Shown: piece by piece, positions 27,374 through 35,923 of the stretch
Layout: every line of letters starts with the position of its first letter
How positions within the stretch are numbered: the stretch's first letter is position 1
Source: Endozoicomonas sp. 4G
Lineage (GTDB): Bacteria > Pseudomonadota > Gammaproteobacteria > Pseudomonadales > Endozoicomonadaceae
Direction: 5' to 3'
NCBI RefSeq assembly: GCF_023822025.1
Contig: NZ_CP082909.1
Span: 186,001-250,000, forward strand
Length of the DNA: 64,000 nucleotides
Notes under the pieces: model-generated
Told to the model about the DNA's origin: nothing
The model's input: the letters and a program-made list of their open reading frames with translations, nothing else
Databases searched by the model: none
Translations under genes and position numbers: made by a program

Positions 27374-28543
27374 TTGCTATCCAAAAAACCATTGATTTTG
27401 ACCGTGGTCATTGCCTTTTCCGTGAATTGTCCCAATGGCCACGCTCAGGAAAGCAGGTCGCCTTTGCGCTTCGCTCTGGCTGTCGGCAGGGCGCTGATCA
27501 ACGCCCCGAAGCCCTTCATTGAGGTATCCACAAAAGGAGTCTACGTTACTGGCATTGAAGAAGAGAGCGAGGCCATTGAATGGTGGGAGTTGCAGGTTCA
27601 CAGTCGGCCAGCCTCTGATAATGGCTCTGACAGTGAAGGCAGCAGCACCTCTGATAAAAGCAACGACAACTGTTCAAACGAAGGTGATGACGAAGCTAAT
27701 GCCGAATCTGATGTTCAGTATGAAACCACAACGTTTAATCCTTTTCGGGTATCCAATGAAACCAGTCAGTATTGTACGACTCTGGAGTTGAAAAAGATTA
27801 AGCAGGAGCCCGTTGCAGACAATGAAATAGCCATTAACGGCACCTCTGATGAAAGCATCGACAACCGTTTAAACGAAGACGAATCTGATGTTCAGTATGA
27901 AACCACAACACTTAATCCTTTTCGGGTATCCAATGAAACCAGTCAGTATTGTACGACTCTGGAGTTGAAAAAGATTAAGCAGGAGCCCGTTGCAGACAGT
28001 GAAATACTCACTGACTCAGAGGTAGGCGTGACAAAAGTGGACGCTGCTGAGTACCAGTGTGATCATGAGAGCTGCAATTACAGTACCAACCGCATGGGCA
28101 ATCTGAAAAGGCACAAACGAACCCACCTGCCTGCCGACCAGAGACCCAGAAAACCCAAGGTGCACCAGTGTGACCATGTGTGCTGCAACTACAGCACCGA
28201 CCACCTGGGCAATCTGAAATCACACAAACAGTCCCACCTGCCTGTCGACCAGAGACCCAAGAGACCCAAGAAACCCAAGATCCACCAGTGTGACCATGAG
28301 GGCTGCAACTACAGCTTCGAACGAGTGTATAGTCTGAAAAGGCACAAAAAGACCCACTTGCCTGCCGGCCAGAGACCCAAGGTGCACCAGTGTGACCATG
28401 TGTGCTGCAACTTCAGCACCGACCACCTGGGCAATCTGAAATCACACAAACAGACCCACCTGCCTGTCGACCAGAGACCCAAAAGAAAAGCCTATGACCA
28501 GCGGCCATCTAACCAGAAAAGAAAGAAGGGTGACAAAGAATGA
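27374..28543 (+). CDS. Secreted protein with duplicated IKQEP motif and four C2H2 fingers
   Basis: 389 aa, the only finger gene on the plus strand. Start TTG 27374 (GGGAAG about 8 nt upstream); N-terminus LSKKPLILTVVIAFSVN...GHA|Q looks like a Sec signal peptide but is not the ORZ one. After an acidic region, a 38-residue segment is repeated twice (SDVQYETTT...NPFRVSNETSQYCTTLELKK, each ending IKQEPVAD). Part of it (PF...ISQYC..L.L..I.QEP) recurs at the C-termini of ORZ13, ORZ15 and ORZ16. Four intact C2H2 fingers follow (about 241-360) with HLPADQRPRKPK-type linkers, then a basic tail KRKKGDKE. No OTU or RING. Likely an exported finger protein built from the same parts bin. Confidence 0.8.
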   Translation: MLSKKPLILTVVIAFSVNCPNGHAQESRSPLRFALAVGRALINAPKPFIEVSTKGVYVTGIEEESEAIEWWELQVHSRPASDNGSDSEGSSTSDKSNDNCSNEGDDEANAESDVQYETTTFNPFRVSNETSQYCTTLELKKIKQEPVADNEIAINGTSDESIDNRLNEDESDVQYETTTLNPFRVSNETSQYCTTLELKKIKQEPVADSEILTDSEVGVTKVDAAEYQCDHESCNYSTNRMGNLKRHKRTHLPADQRPRKPKVHQCDHVCCNYSTDHLGNLKSHKQSHLPVDQRPKRPKKPKIHQCDHEGCNYSFERVYSLKRHKKTHLPAGQRPKVHQCDHVCCNFSTDHLGNLKSHKQTHLPVDQRPKRKAYDQRPSNQKRKKGDKE

Positions 28544-29003
28544 TCCGTCTCCCAATTCGCCTCAAATGTTCATGACCTTATTTCCGGACACCTGGCGCAA
28601 TGAAAATGATGCTCTGCCAAACAGTCTTCAAGCATTTAGTGTGATTTACACCTTACTGAACTTACAATGATCCTGACACTGATTACGAGGGTTTGATGGT
28701 CAGAAAGAACGCCCACTGTGTCAGGTTGGATGGGCTCACGGAGTGGTTACTTTTGTGTCCTCCCGGAGCGTCTTGTGCAGCTTCTTGCGGTGAGGCGCTG
28801 GTGAGTGCCAGGCACCCTGTGTCACCAGTGATTCTGTGAGAGTGGAGGCTTGTTCTGGCAGAGGGGGGCAGTCACCTTGTCAGGAATGTGTGCTCCGAAC
28901 CAACAATAAAGACCGTGCCCGGCACCCTTCGACTCCGCTCAGGGTGAACGGAGCTTGGGTGCCATTAATAGAGGGAACCCATCAATTACATTGAAACCGT
29001 GCA
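28544..29003. other. Non-coding stretch with ORZ remnants and a dispersed repeat
   Basis: 28544-28735 shows nothing I recognise. 28735-28895 holds collapsed ORZ fragments on the minus strand. 28895-29003 is the dispersed repeat that ends ATTGAAACCGTGCACTAG and supplies the ORZ12 stop codon. Confidence 0.6.
28735..28895 (-). pseudogene. Collapsed ORZ gene remnant
   Basis: Two pieces of an ORZ gene lie side by side on the minus strand. 28803-28895 reads like the end of the signal peptide and following segment (EAHIPDKVTA..., with frameshifts); 28738-28803 reads like the linker (TSASPQEAAQDAPGGHK). Everything between and after is deleted, so this is a dead 28th array unit. Confidence 0.7.
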
Positions 29004-30764
29004 CTAGCCATCAGAGTCATCATAGTCATCAGGGTCATCAGGGTCATCAGAGCCATCAGCGTAATCAGGGCCATCAGCGTAATCAGGGCCATCAGCGTAA
29101 TCAGGGCCATCAGCGTAATCAGGGCCATCAGCGTAATCAGGGCCATCAGAGCCATCAGAGCCATATAAGTCGTGGGTTCTTTTGTGAATTTCCAGTTCTT
29201 CCTCACGGAGGGTGCTGAAGTTGCAGCCCTCATGGTAACACCGCTGCGGTTTGAGTCTCCTGGGTCTTCTGGCAGGCTGGTGAGCCAGTTCGTGGAGGTT
29301 CAGATTGTCTACATCGTCGGTGCTGTAGTCGCAGCCCTCATGGTCACACCGGTGCTGCGTGGGGTTCTCGGGTTCCTGATTAGCAGGCTGGTGGGTCAGT
29401 TTGTGGCTTTCCAGCTTATCCTCATTGTCGGTGCTGTAGTTGCAGTCCTCATGGTCACACGGGTGCACATTAGGGTCATGGTCTTCAGGCCGAATACCGA
29501 CAAAGTCATTATCCCAGTGTAGAAGTCCCAGATAGATCTTTTCTTCCGGGGTATTTATAGCCGATGCTTCTGAGACTATGGTGACTTCAACACTGTCAGA
29601 AGTGGCGTAGGTAAAAACCTGATCTTGAAGCAATCCACTGGCTTGCAGATTGATCACGACAAACGTTTTTTTGAATAGATGGCTCAGAAGAGGTAATAAA
29701 ATATTGAAGTCTGGCCATTTTTTATTACGAAGTTGTTGTCTGACCAATTGGACATTTTCTTCGCCCTGTGCAGTTATCCAGCGTGATAGAAAAGCTGAAT
29801 GTTCAGTTGGTACTACCTGCTCATTAACTTGTAAATGATGGTTGATCGTGTCAATGAGCGTTTCAACCAGCTTGGCTATGCTTTGACCTGTAGATAAATG
29901 GATAGCATCTAGCCAACAAAAGTTATCTGGACGTGTTGGCACAGCAACGAATCCCTTAAGATACTGGTTTAACAGCTGTTGAGGATCATTTTCTGCAAGT
30001 TCAGATTCAGAGCCAGTTTGCTCGAGCTTTTGTTTTTTATCAGGAGGTTCCAGGTCGTTAGTTGTGCTGGCAGATGCTGTGGCAACAGATCCATCCTCAC
30101 TGGTGTGGCTTTGTTCCTGCCCTTCCTGTCCCTCCTGCTCTTCTGAAGCACCTTGTGCACCTTCTTGCGATGATGGGCTGGTGTTTTCACCGGTTTTGTC
30201 TGATTCAGAATCTGCGCAGCTGATTATTTTGGACAGAACCTCCCGACAGGCTTTTCTGGTTGATCCCAGACACACGACAGTATCATCAGGAAGATAAATA
30301 TCCGATGGTTCCATGGCAGAGTTGTCTGATTGGGCATGAGCATCTTCACGGTGTCGTTTAACTTCCTGCTCAATGTCTTTTTGCTCTCTGACGGTGATTC
30401 CATTGGTTTTGGCAATGCACACTCTTCGGGCAGTGTCTTCGTTTGTTGTTTCTTCGGTGATCTTGATCTTCAGCCGGTCCATAGCCATTCCTTCGGCGGC
30501 GATTTTATGAATCCGCTCCATTTCAGCTTGCTGATTTTTTAAAACCGTCAGATAGTCGGGCGGTTCGTATTCTGAAAATGTCAGCCTGGGCCCATGGCTA
30601 TAGCCCAGGACTCCCAGTGTCACCAGCGATTCTGTGATGGCAGAGGCTTTGTCTGGTAGAGGGAATGCCGTCACCCCGTCAGTAATTTGTGCTTCAACTG
30701 AAGCTATGAAAGACAGGGACAAGAATAGAGATCTTAGAAATCGTTTCAATGTCTTGGCTCTCAA
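29004..30764 (-). CDS. ORZ12: OTU-like protein with catalytic His replaced by Asp, three C2H2 fingers, DGPDYA repeats
   Basis: 586 aa. Signal peptide 1-25; module A absent (LGVL joined to GYSHGPRL); module B present with RRVCIAKTNG. Linker PPDKKQKLEQ. OTU nucleophile position Cys283 is kept, but the residue after WL is Asp, not His, and the conserved NH[FY]VGI is NDFVGI (position 420). The codon is GAC (plus-strand gtc at about 29503) where relatives have CAC, a single-base change. No RING. Three intact fingers follow directly (CDHEDC, CDHEGC, CYHEGC), then five or so DGPDYA repeats encoded by 18-bp units at about 29057-29150. Likely a non-catalytic OTU fold. Confidence 0.83.
   Translation of the reverse strand: MRAKTLKRFLRSLFLSLSFIASVEAQITDGVTAFPLPDKASAITESLVTLGVLGYSHGPRLTFSEYEPPDYLTVLKNQQAEMERIHKIAAEGMAMDRLKIKITEETTNEDTARRVCIAKTNGITVREQKDIEQEVKRHREDAHAQSDNSAMEPSDIYLPDDTVVCLGSTRKACREVLSKIISCADSESDKTGENTSPSSQEGAQGASEEQEGQEGQEQSHTSEDGSVATASASTTNDLEPPDKKQKLEQTGSESELAENDPQQLLNQYLKGFVAVPTRPDNFCWLDAIHLSTGQSIAKLVETLIDTINHHLQVNEQVVPTEHSAFLSRWITAQGEENVQLVRQQLRNKKWPDFNILLPLLSHLFKKTFVVINLQASGLLQDQVFTYATSDSVEVTIVSEASAINTPEEKIYLGLLHWDNDFVGIRPEDHDPNVHPCDHEDCNYSTDNEDKLESHKLTHQPANQEPENPTQHRCDHEGCDYSTDDVDNLNLHELAHQPARRPRRLKPQRCYHEGCNFSTLREEELEIHKRTHDLYGSDGSDGPDYADGPDYADGPDYADGPDYADGPDYADGSDDPDDPDDYDDSDG
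29057..29150. repeat. 18-bp coding tandem repeat in the ORZ12 tail
   Basis: About five copies of an 18-bp unit (atcagcgtaatcagggcc) encode the DGPDYA repeats at the C-terminus of ORZ12. The frame is preserved. Confidence 0.85.
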
Positions 30765-30841
30765 TTAAGGTTAAAGCGCAAAGAGTAGATCAAATATCCT
30801 ATGAGTGTTTTTTTTGAGAGACGGTTGCATGAACCAAAAAG

Positions 30842-32170
30842 TCACCTATTCTTTGAGGCGGGTTCGGCGACGGATCGTTTTTTATCTCCCTTCTTTTTCT
30901 TATGGCTGGCTATGCGCTTTACTTTTGGTTTCCTGCTCGGCAGGAGGTGGAGTTTTCTGTGCTTTTTATGCTTTTTCAGATTGCTCGTGTGGCCGGTGCT
31001 GAAGTTGAAGTTCGCTTCTGCCAGGTCTACCACCAGCTCAGGATATATTTCATCGTCTGAATTGGGCTCCTGTCTAATCCCTGGCAGTGCCAGAGTCGCA
31101 CAATACTGACTGATTGTTTGTAGTGCATGAAAAGGATCAAGATCCATGTAGATTTTCTGTACGTTAGGCAGGTAGGTCTGTGAGGGCACTTTGGTATCGC
31201 TTTCATCGAGGTACGAGGGTTGCTGATCCTTATCCTCGGGCTCAATATACAGCTGTGGCTTCCTGCATACGGGGCAATCCCACACTGCCGGTTTGTTTAG
31301 TTTTTTAAAACACTCATCACACAAGTAGTGAAAGCAATCTGTGCTCTTGATACCACTGTTTTTGGTAAAGGGTTCCAGGCAAACAGGACATTTATGTGAA
31401 TCCTGTCCACCTCGAGTCTCAGGCTGAATACCGACAAAGTGACTATCCCTGGAGAGAAGTCCCAGATAGATCGTCTCCTCTGAGGTATTTATAGCCGATG
31501 CTGCTGAAACTATGCTGACTTCAACACTTTGAGAAGTGGCGTAGGTAAACACCTGATCCTGAGTCAATCCACTGGCTTGCAGATTGATCACGACAAACGT
31601 TTTTTTGAATAGATGGCTCAGAAGTGGCAATAAAATACTGAAGTCTGGCCATTCCTTATTACGAAGTTGTCGCTTGATCAATCGGACATTTTCTTCGCCC
31701 TGTGCAGCTATCCATTGTGATAGAAAATCTGAATGTTCAGTGGCCACTGCCTGCTCATTATCTGGTAAACGATGGTTAATCATTTCAATGAGCGTTCGAA
31801 TCAGTCCGGATACGTCTTGACCTGCGGATAAATGGATAGCGTGTAGCCAACAAAAGTTATCTGCAGGTGTTGGCATAATATCGAATCCCGCAAGATACTG
31901 GTTTAACAGCTGTTGCGGGTCATCTTCAGCAGATTCCTGTCCTTCCGAAGTGCCTTGTGCACCCTCTTGCGATGGGGCGCTGGTTTTTTCACTGGTTTTG
32001 TCTGATTCAGAATCTGCGGAGCTGACCGTGGCATTGCGCGGGAGAGTGGAGGCTTGGTCTGGCAGCGGGTGTGCAGTCAACTCGTCAGTTATTTGTGCCT
32101 CAACTGAAGCTATGAAAGACAGGGACAAGAATAGAGATCTTAGAAATCGTTTCAATGTCTTGGCTCTCAA
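30842..32170 (-). CDS. ORZ13: short secreted OTU-RING protein with a basic tail
   Basis: 442 aa. Modules A and B are both deleted: 48 or so residues after the start the signal region meets the linker (SSADSESDKTSEKT). OTU Cys107 and His244 (SHFVGI), RING 261-302 (SCF replaced by DCF, ligands intact). After the RING is the segment DPFHALQTISQYCATLALPG with IRQEP, related to the repeated segment of the plus-strand finger gene but with Arg for Lys. Then comes a finger remnant without cysteines (FNFSTGHTSNLKKHKKH), and a strongly basic end. Start TTG 32170. Confidence 0.83.
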   Translation of the reverse strand: MRAKTLKRFLRSLFLSLSFIASVEAQITDELTAHPLPDQASTLPRNATVSSADSESDKTSEKTSAPSQEGAQGTSEGQESAEDDPQQLLNQYLAGFDIMPTPADNFCWLHAIHLSAGQDVSGLIRTLIEMINHRLPDNEQAVATEHSDFLSQWIAAQGEENVRLIKRQLRNKEWPDFSILLPLLSHLFKKTFVVINLQASGLTQDQVFTYATSQSVEVSIVSAASAINTSEETIYLGLLSRDSHFVGIQPETRGGQDSHKCPVCLEPFTKNSGIKSTDCFHYLCDECFKKLNKPAVWDCPVCRKPQLYIEPEDKDQQPSYLDESDTKVPSQTYLPNVQKIYMDLDPFHALQTISQYCATLALPGIRQEPNSDDEIYPELVVDLAEANFNFSTGHTSNLKKHKKHRKLHLLPSRKPKVKRIASHKKKKGDKKRSVAEPASKNR

Positions 32171-32249
32171 TTAACGTTAAAGGGCAAAGAGTAGATCAAA
32201 TATTCCATAAGTGTTTTTTTTGAGAGACTGAAGTAATTGATGAGTGCCC

Positions 32250-32450
32250 TCTATTAATGGCACCCAGACTCCGTTCACCCTGAGCGCCCTTCGACTCCGC
32301 TCAGGATGCACGGTCGAAGGATGTGGACTCAGAACCAACAATAAAGACCGTGCCCGGCACCCTTCGACTCCGCTCAGGGTGAACGGAGTTTGGGTGCCAT
32401 TGATAATCTGGAGCGTGAGAACGAGGGGGGTACGGATATCAAGGCTTGGT
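32250..32450. repeat. Dispersed repeat at the 3' end of ORZ14
   Basis: About 200 bp with two inverted GTTCACCCTGAGC..CTTCGACTCCGCTCAGG blocks and the GACCGTGCCCGGCACCC spacer. It is the same element as at 16.1-16.26 kb, including the following AATCTGGAG.GTGAGAACGAGGG.TGTACGGATATCA flank. Confidence 0.7.
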
Positions 32451-32454
32451 TGTG

Positions 32455-34320
32455 CTAGTGGTGGAAAAATGGGCCGTGAGTCCTCCATTGGTGTTTTTCT
32501 AGCAGTTCCTCATTATCGGTGCAGTAGCGGCAGCCGCACGCTAACTGAGGCAGCCGCCTCTGCGGCTTAGGATTAATACACTCCTGTGGGTTCCGGCATT
32601 TAGGGCACTCCCAAACTGGAGGTTGGTTCAGTACGTCAAAACAATTTTCACACAAGTAATGAAAGCAATTTGTACTCTTGACAGTACTATTTTTTGTAAA
32701 CAGGTCCGTGCAACGAGAACAGTAGTGTGAATAGATGTCATACTTGGTGCCAGGCTGAATACCGACAAAGTGATTATCTCTGGATAAAAGTCCCAGATAG
32801 ATCGTTTCCCCTGAGGTATTTATAGCCGATGATTCTGAAACTACGCTGACTTGAACACTACCAGGAGTGGCGTAGGTAAAAACCTGATCCTCAGCTAATC
32901 CACTGGCATGCAGATTGACAACGACAAACGTTTTTTCGGATAGGTAGCTCAGAAGCGGTAATAATATATTGAGGTCTGGCAATTCATTCTCGAAAAGTTG
33001 CTGCCTGAGCAATTGGACATTTCTTTCGCCCTGTGCAGTTATCCAGCGTGATAAAAAAGCGGAACGCTCATTAAAAAGATTTTTCACCCTTTTAGCGAGC
33101 TTATCGAACATAGCGAACGTTTCAGTCAGTGCTTTCTGATCTGCTAAATGATCGTCAATAGTTTTAATGAGCGTTTCAACCAGTGTGGATACGTTTCGAC
33201 CTGAGGATACACGGATAGCATGCAGCCAGGAAGATTTACCTGAAGGTGTATGCATAGCAAAGAATTTCTCAGGATACTGGTTTAATAGCTGTTGAGGGTC
33301 ATTTTCTGCAAGTTCAGAGTCAGAGTCACTTTGCTGGGGCTTTTGTTTTTTAGCAGCAAGTGCCAGATCGTCAGTTGTGCTGGCAGATGCTGTGGCGACA
33401 GATCCATCCTCACTGGTGTGGTCGGTTTCCTGTCCTTCCGAAGCATCTTGTTCACTTTCTTGCGATGGGGGGCTGGTGTTTTCACTGGTTTTGTCTGGTT
33501 CAGAATCTGCGCTGCTCACTATTTTGGACAGAACCTCCTGACAGGCTTTCCTGTTTGATGCCAGGCACAAGACTGTATCATCAGGAAGATCAATAGCCGA
33601 TGGGGCATAGCCGTCTGACTGGGCACGGGCATCTTCACGTTGTCGTTTAGCTTCCTGCTCAATGTCTTTTTGCTCTTTGACGGTGATGCCATTGGTTTTG
33701 GCAATGTACACCCTTCGGGCGGTGTCTTCGTCTGTTGTTTCTTCGGCGATCCTGATCTTCAGCCTGCCCATAGCTATTTCTTTGGTGGCGATTTTATCAA
33801 TCCGCTCCATTTCAGCTTGCTGATTTTTTAAAACAGTCTGGTAATTGGACAGATCGTCTTCCGAAAATGTCAGCTTGGGTCCATAGGTATGGCGCAGAAT
33901 CATGCTCTGGTGAGAATGGGTTTTCTTCAGGTAGAAAGACTGTTGGGTGTCCAGCGCCACGCTGGTTATGGACTCCAGACCAAAGCATTGCCAGGTCTTG
34001 TTATCAGGAGGGTCTATGGGCTGACAAAGGGTGTGATAGTCGGGCACAGGTTCCGGGCCACTGATAATAAAAGGATCATCCGATGAAACATGAAGAAACG
34101 GGTTATTGTACGGCTCTGGTTTGGTACCTTTTTCCGGATTATAGAGAAGCGGTTGCCAGACTTGCTGACTGAGTGCCAGTACACCCAGTGTCACCAGCGA
34201 TTCTGTGATAGCGGATCCTTGGTCTGGCAGAGGGTATGCCGTCAACCTGCCGGGAATTTGTGCTTCCGCTGAAGCTATGAAAGTCAGAAAAAAGAATAAA
34301 GACTTAAGTAACTGTTTCAA
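32455..34320 (-). CDS. ORZ14: OTU-like protein with catalytic Cys replaced by Ser, intact RING
   Basis: 621 aa with complete modules A and B. The motif that is [11 protein letters not shown] elsewhere reads PSGKSSWLHAI: nucleophile Cys is Ser (about 364) and the preceding Asp is Gly. The domain also carries a 16-residue insertion (KALTETFAMFDKLAKRVKNL region). The His is kept (about 517). The linker motif is AAKKQKPQQ. RING at about 534-575 (CSRC...CFHYLCENC...CPKC) has all eight ligands. The end has a single imperfect finger (CGCRYCTDNEELLEKHQWRTH). The fold is probably kept while protease activity is not, leaving a RING protein with a possible ubiquitin-binding OTU fold. Start TTG 34320 (MKQLLKSL). 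Confidence 0.84.
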   Translation of the reverse strand: MKQLLKSLFFFLTFIASAEAQIPGRLTAYPLPDQGSAITESLVTLGVLALSQQVWQPLLYNPEKGTKPEPYNNPFLHVSSDDPFIISGPEPVPDYHTLCQPIDPPDNKTWQCFGLESITSVALDTQQSFYLKKTHSHQSMILRHTYGPKLTFSEDDLSNYQTVLKNQQAEMERIDKIATKEIAMGRLKIRIAEETTDEDTARRVYIAKTNGITVKEQKDIEQEAKRQREDARAQSDGYAPSAIDLPDDTVLCLASNRKACQEVLSKIVSSADSEPDKTSENTSPPSQESEQDASEGQETDHTSEDGSVATASASTTDDLALAAKKQKPQQSDSDSELAENDPQQLLNQYPEKFFAMHTPSGKSSWLHAIRVSSGRNVSTLVETLIKTIDDHLADQKALTETFAMFDKLAKRVKNLFNERSAFLSRWITAQGERNVQLLRQQLFENELPDLNILLPLLSYLSEKTFVVVNLHASGLAEDQVFTYATPGSVQVSVVSESSAINTSGETIYLGLLSRDNHFVGIQPGTKYDIYSHYCSRCTDLFTKNSTVKSTNCFHYLCENCFDVLNQPPVWECPKCRNPQECINPKPQRRLPQLACGCRYCTDNEELLEKHQWRTHGPFFHH

Positions 34321-34555
34321 TGTCTTGGCTCTCTCTATTGTTGTTAAACACTGCTGCTAAACATTGCTGTTGAACATCGTTGTTGAACGGCAAAGAATAG
34401 ATCAAATATTCCATAAGTGTTTTTTTTGAGAGACGGTTGTATGGATCAAAAAGTCGCCGCGAAGTGGATCATTTTTTATCATCCTTTTTTTTCTTTTTGG
34501 TTATACGACACACTTTGTTTTTGCGGCGCTTAGCAGGCGGCTGGATCGAGTTCGC

Positions 34556-35632
34556 TTACATACTTCTCGCTTTTAGTCTCAAAATCGCACAATACCGACT
34601 TATCTCGTTCAATGGCTGAAAAGGACCAAAGTCATACTCTTCGTCATCTTGAATCGGGGGTTCCTGTTCGGCAGGCGGGTCGTTCTGTTCGACTACTTCG
34701 TTACCGCTTTCATGGGGGGATGGGAGCTGCTGATTCCTGGGCTCAGTATAGTATTGTTGCTCCCTGCATACGGGACAATCCCACGCCGGAGATCGCTTCA
34801 TTTTTTCAAAACAGTCATCACATAGGTAGTGAAAGCAACTTGTGCTCGTGATAGGACTGTTTTTTGTAAACTCGTCAAAGCAAACAGGGCAGCTATGTGA
34901 ATGGTTGTCATCCTGAGTGTCACGAATACCGACAAAGTGACTATCTCTGGAGAGAAGTCCCAGATAGATCGTTTCCTCTGAGGTATTTATAGCCGATGCT
35001 GCTGAGACTATGGTGGCTTGAACATGATTAGAAGCGGCGTAAGTAAAAACCTGATCCTGAGTCAAGCCACTGGCATGCAGATTGATAACGACAAACGTTT
35101 TTTTGAACAGGTGGCTCAGAAGCGGCAATAAAATAGTGAAGTCTGGCCATTCCTTATTAATGAGCTGTCGCCTGACCAATTGAACATTTTCTTGGCCCTG
35201 TGCATTTATCCAGCGTGATAGAAAAGCTGAATGTTCAGCTGTCAGTGCCTGCTCATTACCTGATAAATGATGGTTAATCATATTAATAAGCGTAGAAATC
35301 AGTGTGGATACGTCTTGATCTGCGGATAAGCGGATAGCGTGCAGCCAACAAAAGTTATCTGCGGGTGTTGCCATAACATTGAATCCCTCAAGGTACTGGT
35401 TTAATAGCTGTTGAGGGTCAGCTTCCACAAGTTCGGATTCAGAGCTGGTTTGCTGGCGCTTTTGCTTTTTAGCAGGAGGTTCCAGATCGTCAGTTGCGTT
35501 TGTGAGAGCGGAGGCTTGGTCTGGCAGACGATATGCCGTCAACCCGCCGGGAACTTGTGCCGCCACTGAAGCCATAAAAGGCAGGAAAAATAATAGATAT
35601 CTCAGAAATCGTTTCAATGTCTTGGTTCTCAA
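34556..35632 (-). CDS. ORZ15: minimal secreted OTU-RING protein
   Basis: 358 aa, the smallest OTU-RING version: signal peptide 1-25 (ending VAA|Q), about 20 residues, linker with PPAKKQKRQQ, OTU Cys95 and His232, RING 248-289, then an acidic stretch and the conserved tail DFGPFQPLNEISRYCAILRL. No modules A or B and no fingers. Nearly identical to ORZ16, so a segmental duplicate. The tail motif also appears in ORZ13 and the plus-strand finger gene. Confidence 0.84.
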   Translation of the reverse strand: MRTKTLKRFLRYLLFFLPFMASVAAQVPGGLTAYRLPDQASALTNATDDLEPPAKKQKRQQTSSESELVEADPQQLLNQYLEGFNVMATPADNFCWLHAIRLSADQDVSTLISTLINMINHHLSGNEQALTAEHSAFLSRWINAQGQENVQLVRRQLINKEWPDFTILLPLLSHLFKKTFVVINLHASGLTQDQVFTYAASNHVQATIVSAASAINTSEETIYLGLLSRDSHFVGIRDTQDDNHSHSCPVCFDEFTKNSPITSTSCFHYLCDDCFEKMKRSPAWDCPVCREQQYYTEPRNQQLPSPHESGNEVVEQNDPPAEQEPPIQDDEEYDFGPFQPLNEISRYCAILRLKARSM

Positions 35633-35689
35633 TTATTGCTAGACGGCAAGAGTAGACTAAATATCCTATGAGTGTTTTTTCGATATCTG

Positions 35690-35790
35690 TATATTCCTCG
35701 TTTCCACGCAGAGCATGGGAGCCAGAGTTACCACTCGTTCCCACGCTGGAGCATGGGAACCAGAGTTTTGCGACAGGCTCTCATTATTTA
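35690..35790. repeat. Palindromic GTTCCCACGC-type repeat between ORZ15 and ORZ16
   Basis: Two to three copies of CGTTCCCACGC(TGGA)GCATGGGAACCAGAG-type palindromes, as at 9.4-9.5 kb, then GTTTTGCGACAGGCTC. Confidence 0.65.
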
Positions 35791-35923
35791 CCACCCCGCT
35801 TCCTTTTCTCGTTAAATGGCGGCTGGTCAGACGCTTTTCTTTTGGGTCTCTTGGGTCTCCGGTCGGCAGGTCGTTGAAATGTTTATTGGGAAATCAGGTT
35901 AGTCAAAATCTGGAGAGTCTGTT

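Noticed and set aside
29057-29150. Short regular repeats resembling an iteron or CRISPR cluster
   Set aside because: In-frame 18-bp coding units of ORZ12 without spacers; no replication gene nearby.
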